From Acidobacteriota bacterium (GTDB lineage: Bacteria; Acidobacteriota; Terriglobia; Bryobacterales; Bryobacteraceae): a stretch of 36,380 nucleotides of DNA. Below are positions 1-7,463 of the stretch, piece by piece. The stretch spans positions 1 to 36,380 of the forward strand of contig JACQZS010000170.1 in NCBI GenBank assembly GCA_016213725.1. The letters run 5' to 3'. Every line of letters starts with the position of its first letter. Within the stretch, counting starts at the first letter, position 1. The notes beneath the pieces were generated by a model. The model saw only the letters and a program-made list of their open reading frames with translations. It searched no databases and was not told the origin of the DNA. The position numbers were made by a program, and so were the translations under genes.

Positions 1-269
1 CGAAGAAGTCGCGGCCTCCGGCGGAGGAACAGGGGTCCGCCTCCCTGGAGCGCTGGACGACGCCGGCGCGACGGCGACTGAGGTGGCGCTGGAGATCGTC
101 GGCGATGAGGATCCCGGCGGGGCCGGTGTAGGCATCAGAGGACGATGGCGGCGCCGCCGATGGGTTGAGAGGCAGGGGCCGGGCGGGTGCGGAACCTGAC
201 GGTTCGGCGGCAGGACTATTTAAGCATGCAGAAAAGAGTAGGGCCGTCAGCAGGCGAATTCTTTTTCAA
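1..269 (-). CDS. Probable lipoprotein, N-terminal part only, apparent frameshift near the start
   Basis: The gene runs off the left edge. From 265 down to 2 one minus-strand frame is open and has very high GC3, so it is probably coding. It reads as a signal peptide (RIRLLTALLFSAC) with a lipobox-like FSAC, then a Pro/Ser/Ala-rich linker and the motif AGILIADDLQRHL. No ATG, GTG or TTG opens this frame, because an in-frame TGA lies at 268-266. A TTG at 269-267 is one base out of frame. Removing one A from the run of five at 262-266 would join it to give MKRIRLLTALLFSAC, a textbook lipoprotein start. So there is either a sequencing error, a real frameshift, or a rare non-standard start (ATT at 259 or CTG at 253). 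I cannot name the family from the roughly 80 visible residues. Confidence 0.45.
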
Positions 270-277
270 ATCCGATC

Positions 278-283
278 ATAGTA
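278..283 (-). promoter_or_regulatory. Possible -10 element (TACTAT) for the left-edge lipoprotein
   Basis: Read on the minus strand, TACTAT ends 8 nt before the TTG at 269, and there is no Shine-Dalgarno between them. An alternative TATGAT overlaps it at 275-280. This matches the TANNNT-plus-short-gap arrangement seen at other starts in the window. No -35 is evident. Confidence 0.25.
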
Positions 284-451
284 TCCGATGGTGTGGATGG
301 TGAATGCCAATCCGGAGAATGAGACGTCTGCCAGGGCGGGCCAGGTTTCAGCAGAGTCGCCGGCTTGCGACGGAACCGGAATGAGGCTTTCCTTCGCCAA
401 GGAGATCTGATAAGAACAGGACAGACCAGACTGAAATAATCGGAGGATTTC

Positions 452-1339
452 ATGAGGAACCACCTCGTTGGGGTGTGGGTGTGTCTGGGTTCGGCGTGCG
501 TTTGGGGCCAGGCGGCAGGGACGTGGGATACGCCACAGGGCCGAATGACGCTGCAGCAAAACGGCAAGACGGTGGAAGGGCGCTACACCACGGACAACGG
601 GAAGATTCTGGGCGTGATGAACGGGAGCGTGCTGGAGGGTGTGTGGATTGAGGATGGGTCGGCGCAGCGGTGCAGCCGGCCGGCGGCGGACGGCAGGTAT
701 TACTGGGGGCACGTGCGGTTCTGGATTCAGGGCTCGACGTTCCGGGGTGCGTGGAACTACTGCGATGCACCGGTGGCGCACGATGGAGAGTGGAACGGAA
801 CGCGGGTGAGCGAGGGGGCGCAAGCGGGCGCTGTTGCCGCAAAGGCAGGCGCGGGGATGGCGCCGGCGGCCGGCGGCGGGGGCTACTGGATGCTGGAGAA
901 GACGCAGATGATCCCGCCGACGGCGGAGCAACTGGGGTCGCACTGCGTATTGGTGTCGGCGGATGCGCGGGAGCGCGGGATGCGGCTGGAATATTCTTGC
1001 CATGACCTGCCCACGGGACGGACACTGCGGTATGCCGGGAATCTCGACTATGAGTTTTCGATCCCGAGTCCGATGAAGCCGGGGATGAAGATGACAGGCC
1101 AGGGGCGGCTGGCCGCGCAGAGCGGGAATTGGGGGGGCGGCTGCTCCGTGGGAGCATTGACGATCATCCCGAGCATGTCGGCGGAGACGGGCGCAAACCA
1201 GGGCGCGCGGTCGTCGGGAGAGGTGATTGTGGCGGCGCCGCATTGTTCGGCGGCGGGCTGTCCGAGCCTGGTGATTTCGTGCACGATCGGCTCGACGCAG
1301 CAGCTGGAAAAGCAGTGGATCTACCGGTGGGTGAAGTAG
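452..1339 (+). CDS. Exported protein of unknown function with Gly/Trp repeat-like N-terminal domain
   Basis: The product is 295 residues. A short signal peptide (about residues 1-20, ending VWGQA) indicates export. Residues about 23-115 hold a regular G-W/G-Y pattern (GTWDT, VEGRYTT, ILGVMNG, LEGVW, FRGAW, HDGEW), resembling the beta-rich repeats of various secreted bacterial proteins; this is a pattern match, not a family call. An Ala/Gly-rich linker at about 130-145 leads to a second domain with several Cys residues (SCHD, GGGCSVG, PHCSAAGC, ISCTIG), which could form disulfides. The ATG follows a clear GGAGG at 442-446, so this start is well supported. The gene is monocistronic and converges on the TPR gene with only 3 nt between stops. 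No catalytic motif was recognised. Confidence 0.85.
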   Translation: MRNHLVGVWVCLGSACVWGQAAGTWDTPQGRMTLQQNGKTVEGRYTTDNGKILGVMNGSVLEGVWIEDGSAQRCSRPAADGRYYWGHVRFWIQGSTFRGAWNYCDAPVAHDGEWNGTRVSEGAQAGAVAAKAGAGMAPAAGGGGYWMLEKTQMIPPTAEQLGSHCVLVSADARERGMRLEYSCHDLPTGRTLRYAGNLDYEFSIPSPMKPGMKMTGQGRLAAQSGNWGGGCSVGALTIIPSMSAETGANQGARSSGEVIVAAPHCSAAGCPSLVISCTIGSTQQLEKQWIYRWVK

Positions 1340-1342
1340 CGG

Positions 1343-2266
1343 TCAGGTACCGGGGCTGCCTCTGAGCTTCGAGATGGCTTCACGGAGGCGGGATTCGCCG
1401 GAGTAGCCGGGGTGATGGCGGAGGAAGTCTTCGAGGGCATTGGCGGCTTTGATGCGCTGTCCGCGGCCGGCATAGATCTCGGCCAGGAGGAGTTGGGGGT
1501 GTGAGAAGTGGGCGGGGTCGAGGCGGATGGCCTCCAGGAGGTATTTCTCGGCGAGGTCGGGGCGGTTGAGGCCGGCGTAGGTCATGCCCATCTGGGAGTG
1601 GGCGAGCGCATCGGTGGGCTTCTGGAGGGTGGCGTGGAGGTTGCAGGTCCAGGCCTCCTCGAAGCGGCCGAGCGTGACCAGAACGCCGCCGAGATTGACG
1701 AGGGGCTCATAGGCGTTGGGATCGGCCTCGAGGGAGCGGCGGAAGAACGTTTCGGCGTCGGTGTAGCGGCGGGTCTGATAGGCGATGGTGCCGAGATGGT
1801 TCCAGGCTGCGACGAACTGGGGGGCGAGTTCGACGGCGCGGTTGAGGTGTTCGATGGCAGCTTCCACGTCGCGGGATTCGAGTTTCTCCATGGCGCGGCG
1901 GAACTCATTGCGAGCGGAATCGGGGATGGCGAGTTCGCGCATGGTTACGACGGAGGAGCGGTCTGGGGCGAACTTGGCATCGTCGAGCCTGACGGCAATC
2001 TCGATGCGGCCTTTGGAACTGCTCACGGCGGAGGTGACCTCGATGGTCTTGCGGAGTTCACCTCGACCGGGCACGAAGACGATGAGTGTGTAGGTGCCCG
2101 GTTCGAGCTTTTTGAAGCGGAACCGGCCGTCGGGGCCAGCCAGAGTGGAGGAGTTGAAGGGTGAAGTGGAACCGTGCAGGGAGACCGACGCCTGGGTGGC
2201 GGGCAGCAGGGTGCCTCGAAGGTCGAAGTTCTGAGCCAGAAAGAAGAGAAAGGCGGCTAGGATCAC
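1343..2266 (-). CDS. Exported protein: carboxypeptidase-regulatory-like domain plus TPR repeats
   Basis: The product is 307 residues with a GTG start. Residues 1-12 (ILAAFLFFLAQ) form a short hydrophobic signal peptide. Residues about 15-75 resemble a carboxypeptidase regulatory-like (CarboxypepD_reg) beta sandwich: LRGTLLP, DGRFRFKKLEPGTYTLIVFVPG. From about residue 115 to 295 there are TPR units with typical alternation (AIEHLNRAVELAPQFVAAWN, AETFFRRSLEADPNAYEPLV, LAEKYLLEAIRLDPAHF). TPRs usually bind protein partners, so a periplasmic scaffold role is inferred; no substrate can be named. This domain combination is, from general knowledge, common in Acidobacteriota. A CATAAT hexamer ends 8 nt before the GTG. 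Confidence 0.85.
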   Translation of the reverse strand: MILAAFLFFLAQNFDLRGTLLPATQASVSLHGSTSPFNSSTLAGPDGRFRFKKLEPGTYTLIVFVPGRGELRKTIEVTSAVSSSKGRIEIAVRLDDAKFAPDRSSVVTMRELAIPDSARNEFRRAMEKLESRDVEAAIEHLNRAVELAPQFVAAWNHLGTIAYQTRRYTDAETFFRRSLEADPNAYEPLVNLGGVLVTLGRFEEAWTCNLHATLQKPTDALAHSQMGMTYAGLNRPDLAEKYLLEAIRLDPAHFSHPQLLLAEIYAGRGQRIKAANALEDFLRHHPGYSGESRLREAISKLRGSPGT

Positions 2267-2274
2267 CTGCCCCG

Positions 2275-2280
2275 ATTATG
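2275..2280 (-). promoter_or_regulatory. Possible extended -10 (TGC-CATAAT) for the TPR gene
   Basis: On the minus strand CATAAT is preceded by TGC (an extended -10 form) and ends 8 nt before the GTG at 2266. This would place transcription initiation at or very near the start codon. The first base departs from TANNNT, so support is weaker than at the other sites. Confidence 0.3.
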
Positions 2281-2328
2281 GCACCGCTTAGGGGAAATGG
2301 CAGGTTGCCGAAAGAGCGGGGAGCCATT

Positions 2329-2334
2329 TATACT
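2329..2334 (+). promoter_or_regulatory. Possible -10 element (TATACT) for the HTH-like/thioredoxin pair
   Basis: TATACT lies 20 nt before the GTG at 2355. A short leader containing AGAGGGA (2345-2351) would follow. No -35 was recognised. It sits in the 88-nt divergent gap between the TPR gene and the HTH-like gene. Confidence 0.3.
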
Positions 2335-2354
2335 CGGGATTCATAGAGGGAACC

Positions 2355-2654
2355 GTGGGGCACACTCCCATCCAGCCACCGGTGGCCAGCGCAATTGCCG
2401 AGGACTACGACCCCATCACGATTCAGCGTGAGGCGGCGATGTTCTACGGGCTGTTTCTGCGCGGGCACTCGCCTGAGGAACTCCGGCGGGACATCGCAAT
2501 ACCGAAGGAGACCTTCGAGAAGTGGCTGGCGCACCCGCACTATGACGGGGCGTTCCGGGAAAACGTCAAGCGAGTCTATCACTTCCGACGAAAAGTGCTA
2601 GCGGTTTTCGATGAACTAGTGGACCAGGAGCGATTGAAGGCGCGCCTGCAGTAG
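2355..2654 (+). CDS. Small HTH-like protein of unknown function
   Basis: The product is 99 residues with a GTG start. Residues about 28-62 (FYGLFLRGHSPEELRRDI, then PKETFEKWLAHP) have the spacing of a helix-turn-helix like those in small terminase subunits and transposase N-terminal domains: hydrophobic helix, GxSxEEL turn, recognition-like helix ending in KW. The C-terminal third is a charged helix (YHFRRKVLAVFDELVDQERL). It could bind DNA, but no experimentally known family is identified here. It lies 10 nt upstream of the thioredoxin-like gene and is probably co-transcribed with it. The high GC3 and clean fit between neighbours support a real gene. Confidence 0.7.
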   Translation: MGHTPIQPPVASAIAEDYDPITIQREAAMFYGLFLRGHSPEELRRDIAIPKETFEKWLAHPHYDGAFRENVKRVYHFRRKVLAVFDELVDQERLKARLQ

Positions 2655-2664
2655 GAGTCTGGTT

Positions 2665-3153
2665 GTGGAGTCTTCCCTTCCCCTCAGATGGAACCGGCGA
2701 ACGGTTCTGAGTGTTCTGGCCGGTATGGCGGCGGGCGCGGCGTGCGGCCGAAGCCGGGAGCCGGGCCCGGTGCTCGAAGTCTCATTTCACGTGCCGGACG
2801 AGCCGGTTCCGCGGTCGTTTTCGAGCTTTCGAGGACGCGTGATCCTGGTGGGCTTCTGGACCGCAGGCTGCACGATGTGCGACCAGCAACTGGCGATTCT
2901 CTCGCGGCTGCACGACAAGTATTCGAGCGCGGGGCTGGTGTGTGTCGGGCTATACGATTTGGGGCAGACGTTCACGATGGCGGGCGTGACGATTCTGCAG
3001 GGAGCGATTGAATCGAGCCAGGCAGCCGAGCTGCCCAAGGAGCGGCCGGCGGTGCTGGTGCTAGACCGGGAAGGACGGCTGGTGGAGAAGTACAGCCAGC
3101 TGGTGGAAGATGAAGATCTCGAGAAGCTGGTGCAACCGCTGTTAGGGGTGTAG
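2665..3153 (+). CDS. Exported thioredoxin-like (TlpA/AhpC-TSA fold) protein
   Basis: The product is 162 residues with a GTG start and AGGAG at 2653-2657, 7 nt upstream. The N-terminus has a twin-arginine-like motif (NRRTVLSV) and a hydrophobic stretch ending AAGAACGRS, so it may be Tat-exported and possibly lipidated, although the lipobox is weak. The thioredoxin fold follows: FRGRVILVGFWTAGCTMC with active-site Cys69-x-x-Cys72, then the typical LHDKYSSAGLVCVGLYD, then a strand with the cis-Pro position (ERPAVLVLDREGRLVEKYS). The expected role is thiol-disulfide exchange in the cell envelope. It is the second gene of a pair with the HTH-like protein. Its stop codon directly abuts that of the convergent membrane protein gene. 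Confidence 0.85.
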   Translation: MESSLPLRWNRRTVLSVLAGMAAGAACGRSREPGPVLEVSFHVPDEPVPRSFSSFRGRVILVGFWTAGCTMCDQQLAILSRLHDKYSSAGLVCVGLYDLGQTFTMAGVTILQGAIESSQAAELPKERPAVLVLDREGRLVEKYSQLVEDEDLEKLVQPLLGV

Positions 3154-4065
3154 TCAGCGGCCGAGGCGGTCGAGGAAGGCGGGAGGGATGGGCCACTGTC
3201 CGCGGACGGTGGTGGATTCCGCCCAGAAGTTGCCGGCGGCGAGAATGCCGCTGAGATCGGCGGGGTCGGGGTGATGGCCCTCACGGCTCAACAAACGCTT
3301 CAGCATTTGCGTGGCATCTGATAGTCTTGCCACGATTTGGCCTGCCTGCTCCCGGCTGGCCGCCGGGGCGTCGAGCTTCAGGGAATAAGACTTGCCATCG
3401 GAGCCAGCCTCGACGCTGAGGAGTGCCCAGCTAGCGCCTTCGAGGGCGGAAAGAAAGGCGCTGGCACCGGGCGGGAGACCTTCGCGGGGGTGGAGTTCGG
3501 ATGCCGGCAGGTAGAGCCAGAGCGCGGCCTGGGGGATGGGGAAAAGAGCGCGGCTGGATTGCCTGGTCAAGGTGGTGGCGGCGAGAGGATCGGGGCCGCT
3601 GGAGAGCCCGAGGATGTTGCGCGCCAGCGGCTGCCAGGAGATTTGACGGTCGGGAGCGGAACCCTGGAGGGAGCAGAGGTCGGAGGAGCAGCGTCCGCCG
3701 GAGGCGAGAGCATAGGCGCGGAGGCGGTCGAACTGGAACCGGCCGGCGGCGATGACGTGAGTTTGGGTGGGGGTGAACTGGAGGACGAGGCGATCGAGAT
3801 CCTTGCGGTAGTCGAAGGCGGTGGCGGAGACGAATTTCAGGTAGTCCGGCTCTTCGGCTCCGGCCTGGCCGGCCAGTTTCTGGAGCACACCGGCGCGGCG
3901 GAGGAGGGAGAGGTCGGCGTAGAGGGTGGTGCGGTTGGATGGGGGGAGGAAGGAAAGGAGCTGATCCGAGGAAGGGGTACGGAGGAGGTAGAAGGCGAGA
4001 CCGGCAGCGAGGAGGAGAGCAAAGAAGAAAGCGAGGGCCCAGCGTCTCGGGGAGAGGTGGATCAC
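3154..4065 (-). CDS. Membrane-anchored protein of unknown function
   Basis: The product is 303 residues with the chosen GTG start. The frame stays open upstream to about 4458, but that part is Pro/Ser/Arg low-complexity antisense to the NlpC/P60 gene and is rejected. From the chosen start the protein begins HLSPRRWALAFFFALLLAAGLAFYLL, a basic cap followed by one membrane segment (about residues 8-28). The remainder is a periplasmic domain with alternating strands and helices (TTLYADLSLLRRAG, HVIAAGRFQFDRLRAYAL). Two Cys (SGGRCSSDLCSL) could pair. No family was recognised. A role beside the divergent murein-degradation genes cannot be deduced. Confidence 0.75.
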   Translation of the reverse strand: MIHLSPRRWALAFFFALLLAAGLAFYLLRTPSSDQLLSFLPPSNRTTLYADLSLLRRAGVLQKLAGQAGAEEPDYLKFVSATAFDYRKDLDRLVLQFTPTQTHVIAAGRFQFDRLRAYALASGGRCSSDLCSLQGSAPDRQISWQPLARNILGLSSGPDPLAATTLTRQSSRALFPIPQAALWLYLPASELHPREGLPPGASAFLSALEGASWALLSVEAGSDGKSYSLKLDAPAASREQAGQIVARLSDATQMLKRLLSREGHHPDPADLSGILAAGNFWAESTTVRGQWPIPPAFLDRLGR

Positions 4066-4083
4066 AAGGGGCAGGTTACAACA

Positions 4084-4112
4084 TTCGGCGGGGGCAGGTG
4101 GGGTTCTATACT
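4084..4112 (+). promoter_or_regulatory. Promoter with -10 TATACT placed for a leaderless transcript
   Basis: TATACT at 4107-4112 ends 6 nt before the ATG at 4119. A weak -35-like TTCGGC at 4084-4089 lies 17 nt upstream of it. There is no Shine-Dalgarno before the ATG, so initiation at the A of the start codon is inferred. Confidence 0.45.
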
Positions 4113-4118
4113 GACAAC

Positions 4119-4982
4119 ATGGTCCGAATGACGATGGTGGCGGTGCTGCTGATGGCAAGCGCAATGGCCCAGACGCAGGGAGTGGTGGTGGCGCCGGTGT
4201 TGGACATGATGTCGAAGCCGACGGCCGATGCCGATGTGGTGTCGCAGACGCGGTATGGAGTGGTGGTGAAGTGGGAGCAGGAAGAAGGAGATTGGGTCCA
4301 GATCCGGACGCCGGGCGATGAGTACAAGGGGTGGGTGCGAGCCGCTGGAGTGAGGAAAGCAGCGCAAGGGGAGACGTATGCGACCGGGGGCAAGGTGGCG
4401 ATGGTGGAGAGTCTGCGGGCCCACGTCTACCGGGAGGCTTCGGTGACGAAACATGCACCGGTGGTGACGCTGCCCTATGAGACGTGGCTGGAGGTGGTGA
4501 GCGAGCCGCCGGGAGACAACGGACGGTGGATGGAGGTGAAGCTGGCGGACGGCAAGATGGGTTGGATTCAGCGGGGGGATGTCAGCGTGGAAGCGAAGAC
4601 GCTGGGGATTGAGGAACTGGCGGCGCTGTCGAAGCGGTTTCTGGGACTGCCGTACACGTGGGGCGGGACGAGTTCGTTCGGATACGACTGCTCGGGCTTC
4701 ACGCAGATGCTGGTGCGGCGGGGCGGCGTGCTGATGCCGCGGGACGCGCAGCCGCAGGCGGACTGGGCGCAGATGCAGAAGGTGGAGCGGGGCGAGTTGA
4801 AGGCGGGCGACCTGCTGTATTTCGGGTCGTCGGCGAAGAGGATCACGCACACGGGCTTCTATCTGGGCAGCGGGGAGTTCATCCATTCGACGACGAACAC
4901 GCACCCGGTGCTGCAGGTGAGCAAGCTGGACGACCAGCCGTGGACGAAGCTGTTTGTGGCGGCAAGGAGATGGAAGCGATGA
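4119..4982 (+). CDS. Exported NlpC/P60 cysteine endopeptidase with SH3-like domains (YkfC-like)
   Basis: The product is 287 residues. Residues 1-18 are a signal peptide (MVAVLLMASAMAQ). Two bacterial SH3-like segments follow (about 22-80 and 88-150: GDWVQIRTPGDEYKGWVRA and GRWMEVKLADGKMGWIQRG). The NlpC/P60 catalytic domain occupies about 158-285 and has the triad Cys191 (YDCSGF), His244 (ITHTGFYLG) and His256 (FIHSTTN). The architecture matches YkfC-type gamma-D-glutamyl-diamino-acid endopeptidases, which trim murein peptides to L-Ala-D-Glu. The next gene, which starts inside this stop codon, encodes an enzyme acting on exactly that dipeptide, which strengthens the assignment. Location is expected to be the periplasm. 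No ribosome site precedes the ATG; see the promoter entry. Confidence 0.92.
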   Translation: MVRMTMVAVLLMASAMAQTQGVVVAPVLDMMSKPTADADVVSQTRYGVVVKWEQEEGDWVQIRTPGDEYKGWVRAAGVRKAAQGETYATGGKVAMVESLRAHVYREASVTKHAPVVTLPYETWLEVVSEPPGDNGRWMEVKLADGKMGWIQRGDVSVEAKTLGIEELAALSKRFLGLPYTWGGTSSFGYDCSGFTQMLVRRGGVLMPRDAQPQADWAQMQKVERGELKAGDLLYFGSSAKRITHTGFYLGSGEFIHSTTNTHPVLQVSKLDDQPWTKLFVAARRWKR

Positions 4983-6091
4983 AGCGCAGAGATTGGTTCC
5001 GAGCGGGCGCAGCGGCGCCGCTGATGATGGGTCTGGAGGCGGAGGTGCTGGCGGGTGCGTCGACGGGCATGAAGGTGGCGACGCGGACGCGGCGTTTGAA
5101 TTTGAAGCACACGTGGACGACGGTGATGTCGTCGAGCCAGTACCGGGACACGTTTTACGTGGAGATTTCGAAGGACGGGCTGACGGGCGTGGGGGAGGGT
5201 GCTCCGATCATCCGGTACAAGGAGTCCGCGGAGACGTGCGACGCCGCGGTGAAGGCGATTGTGCCGTGGCTGGAGCAGCAGGATCCGCGGGCGTTTCAGA
5301 AGGTAATGGCCGGGGTATTTCAGAAGATCGAAGGGAACTGGGCGGGGAAGGCGGCGGTGGACATCGCGCTGATGGATTGGGTGGGGCAGAAGATGCAGAC
5401 GCCGGTGTGGCGGCTGTTCGGGGTGGACAAGGCAGACACGCCGGTGACAGTGTTTTCGATCGGGATCGACAAGGCCGAGGTGGTGCGGCAGAAGGTGCGG
5501 GAGGCGGAGGCATTCCCGGTGCTGAAAGTGAAGGTGGGGTTGGACAACGACGAGGAAGTGATCGGGGCGGTGCGGGCGGAGACGAAGAAGCCGCTGCGGG
5601 CCGACGCCAACGAAGGCTTCAAGAGCAAAGAGCAGGCGGTGGAGAAGATCAACTGGCTGGAGAAGCAGGGCGTGGAGTTTATCGAGCAGCCGCTACCGGC
5701 GGCGAACCTCGAAGACATGAACTGGATCCGGAAGCGGGTGCACATTCCGATCATTGCCGACGAGGCTTGCCTGCACCCGGCGGACATTCCGCGCCTGGCT
5801 CCGCACTTTGACGGGGTGAACGTGAAGATCGACAAGTGCGGCGGGCTGCTGGAAGGGTGGCGGATGATTCAGATGGCGCGCGCGCTGGGGTTGAAGGTGA
5901 TGCTGGGGTGCATGGTGTCGTCGTCGGTGGCGATCACCGGAGCGGCGCAGCTGACTCCGATGGTGGATTACTGCGATCTGGACGGGATGATGCTGATCTC
6001 GAACGACCCCTATGAGGGGGTGCTGGTGGAGCGGGGCAAGCTGATCTTGAGCGACCGGCCGGGGCTGGGACTGAAGCCTCGCAAAGCCTGA
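4979..6091 (+). CDS. L-Ala-D/L-Glu (dipeptide) epimerase, enolase superfamily, with Tat signal
   Basis: The product is 370 residues. Enolase-superfamily (muconate-lactonizing subgroup) landmarks are all present: Lys183-x-Lys185 (LKVKVG), metal ligands Asp209 (ADANEG), Glu236 (IEQPLP) and Asp261 (IADEA), Lys283 (NVKIDKCGG), and the Asp333-x-Asp335 pair (CDLDGMML) that in dipeptide epimerases binds the substrate amino group. It should interconvert L-Ala-D-Glu and L-Ala-L-Glu during murein-peptide use. The ATG overlaps the stop of the NlpC/P60 gene (ATGA), so the two are translationally coupled. The start gives MKRRDWFRAGAAAP, a typical Tat signal, implying export. Known epimerases of this type are cytosolic, so this is odd. 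An internal start at the Met of MKVATRTRR would remove the signal but lacks the coupling. Confidence 0.88.
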   Translation: MKRRDWFRAGAAAPLMMGLEAEVLAGASTGMKVATRTRRLNLKHTWTTVMSSSQYRDTFYVEISKDGLTGVGEGAPIIRYKESAETCDAAVKAIVPWLEQQDPRAFQKVMAGVFQKIEGNWAGKAAVDIALMDWVGQKMQTPVWRLFGVDKADTPVTVFSIGIDKAEVVRQKVREAEAFPVLKVKVGLDNDEEVIGAVRAETKKPLRADANEGFKSKEQAVEKINWLEKQGVEFIEQPLPAANLEDMNWIRKRVHIPIIADEACLHPADIPRLAPHFDGVNVKIDKCGGLLEGWRMIQMARALGLKVMLGCMVSSSVAITGAAQLTPMVDYCDLDGMMLISNDPYEGVLVERGKLILSDRPGLGLKPRKA

Positions 6092-6092
6092 G

Positions 6093-7463
6093 TCACTGGG
6101 CGGTGGTGTAGAGGGCGACGACCCTTTCGATGGCGCGCCGGCAGGCGGCGCAGAAGGCCTGGCTGCGGGTGAACATGATGCAGTCGGCCTGTGCCCGGTA
6201 GTAGCCTTTGGACTCGTAGTTGGCGCCTTCGAAGGCACCGACTCCGGGCGCTTTGGAGAGCAGTTCGGTGACGCGGTCCTGTTCGGCGCGGAAGAGGGCT
6301 TCCATCTCCTTCTCGGGGAGGTTCTTGGCGCGGATCTGGCGGCGGCGCTCCTGGGTGGCTTTCTGCATGGCCTCGAACTCGTCTTTGGGCCAGAGGGTGG
6401 GGAGAGCGGTGCCGGGCGGGATGAAGTCTTTCCACTTCGGGGATTTGGGGTCGGCGGTGACGTTGGGTTCCCAGGGTTCGAGGCGTTCGGGGGAGGAGGT
6501 GTAGGCGACATCGGAGGTGTAGTATTCGTCGGCGAGGCCGGCGAAGTGGTGGCCGAACTCGTGGACGAAGACGTAAGGGGTCCACATGTTGTCGCTGGCG
6601 ACTGTGGCGTAGAGATTGTGGATGCCGCCGCCGCCGTACTTGCGGCCGTTGGCGACGATCTCGATGAAGTCGTAGGGGGCGGCGGAGGCGGCTTCGCGGA
6701 GGAGGGGGTCGTCGAGGGTGAGGACGTAGCGTTCGCTGCCGAAGGCGTCGTAGGAGGCGCGGAGGGGGGAGCGGCGCCAGACGTTTTCTGAAGGGCGGGA
6801 GATGCCGGACTCGGCGGCGGGGAGGTCGAGGGCCCAGATGTTGAAGTCGGAGCGGTGGGACTTGAAGGGCTCGACAGCGAAGAGGGTATCGGCAAGACGG
6901 CGGGCGTCGGCGTGCCACTTTTCCATTTCGGCGGCGGTGTAGCCGTCGCCGATCAGGAGGAGATCGACTTTGGTGGCGGAGGGGCCGCTTTGGAGGACGG
7001 GCCAGACGTGATGGGCGGGGAGGGCGGAGCGGTCGATGGTGGGGTCTTTGGGATCGACGCGGAGGGTCCAAAGTTCGCGGAAGAGGTTCTGGCGGTCGCG
7101 CTTCTTGAGGGAGACCTGGACGGGGGCGGCGGGCATGGGGAAGCGGAGGGATTCGCGGAAGGCGCGGCGGCGGGACTGGGCCTCGGCGGTGGTTTCCCAT
7201 TCGCCGAAGACGGAGCAGAAGCCGCGGGAATAGAGGACGCGATTGGTTTGGGCGTCGCGGACTTCAAAGAAGTACTTGCCGAGGTTGGAATCGTCGATGG
7301 GACGGGCGGGGTTGCCGGGCCAGGGGCCCTCCTGGGAGAGCGAGTCGAGGGCGAAGTGCTCCTCGGTGGCGGTGCCGGAGTGGGTGTAGGCGAGGCGGAG
7401 AGTGGGTGCGGATTGGGCAGCGGCGGTGACGGCGAGGCAGACTGCCAGGGTGAAATATTTCAT
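6093..7463 (-). CDS. Secreted M64-family zinc metallopeptidase (IgA-peptidase-M64-like)
   Basis: The product is 456 residues with a signal peptide at 1-16 (FTLAVCLAVTAAAQ). An N-terminal beta domain (about 20-160) precedes the peptidase domain, which begins about residue 165 (KVDLLLIGDGYTAAEMEKW). The zinc site is HEFGHHFAGLADEY, with His301, Glu302, His305 and a third ligand probably Asp312, exactly as in peptidase family M64. Downstream MFTRSQAFCAACRRAIE carries closely spaced Cys, likely structural. M64 members are secreted proteases; the substrate here is unknown and the IgA activity of the type enzyme should not be assumed. The ATG overlaps the stop of the upstream PLP decarboxylase by 4 nt, and it is the last gene of a three-gene operon. 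Confidence 0.9.
   Translation of the reverse strand: MKYFTLAVCLAVTAAAQSAPTLRLAYTHSGTATEEHFALDSLSQEGPWPGNPARPIDDSNLGKYFFEVRDAQTNRVLYSRGFCSVFGEWETTAEAQSRRRAFRESLRFPMPAAPVQVSLKKRDRQNLFRELWTLRVDPKDPTIDRSALPAHHVWPVLQSGPSATKVDLLLIGDGYTAAEMEKWHADARRLADTLFAVEPFKSHRSDFNIWALDLPAAESGISRPSENVWRRSPLRASYDAFGSERYVLTLDDPLLREAASAAPYDFIEIVANGRKYGGGGIHNLYATVASDNMWTPYVFVHEFGHHFAGLADEYYTSDVAYTSSPERLEPWEPNVTADPKSPKWKDFIPPGTALPTLWPKDEFEAMQKATQERRRQIRAKNLPEKEMEALFRAEQDRVTELLSKAPGVGAFEGANYESKGYYRAQADCIMFTRSQAFCAACRRAIERVVALYTTAQ

Noticed and set aside
1130-1137. Run of seven G inside the exported protein gene as a slippery or phase-variable tract
   Set aside because: The frame continues with normal codons and a sensible C-terminus, and G runs are expected in such G-rich DNA.
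4066-4458. N-terminal extension of the membrane-anchored protein gene
   Set aside because: It overlaps the NlpC/P60 gene on the other strand and reads as Pro/Ser low complexity. The GTG at 4065 gives a proper membrane anchor.
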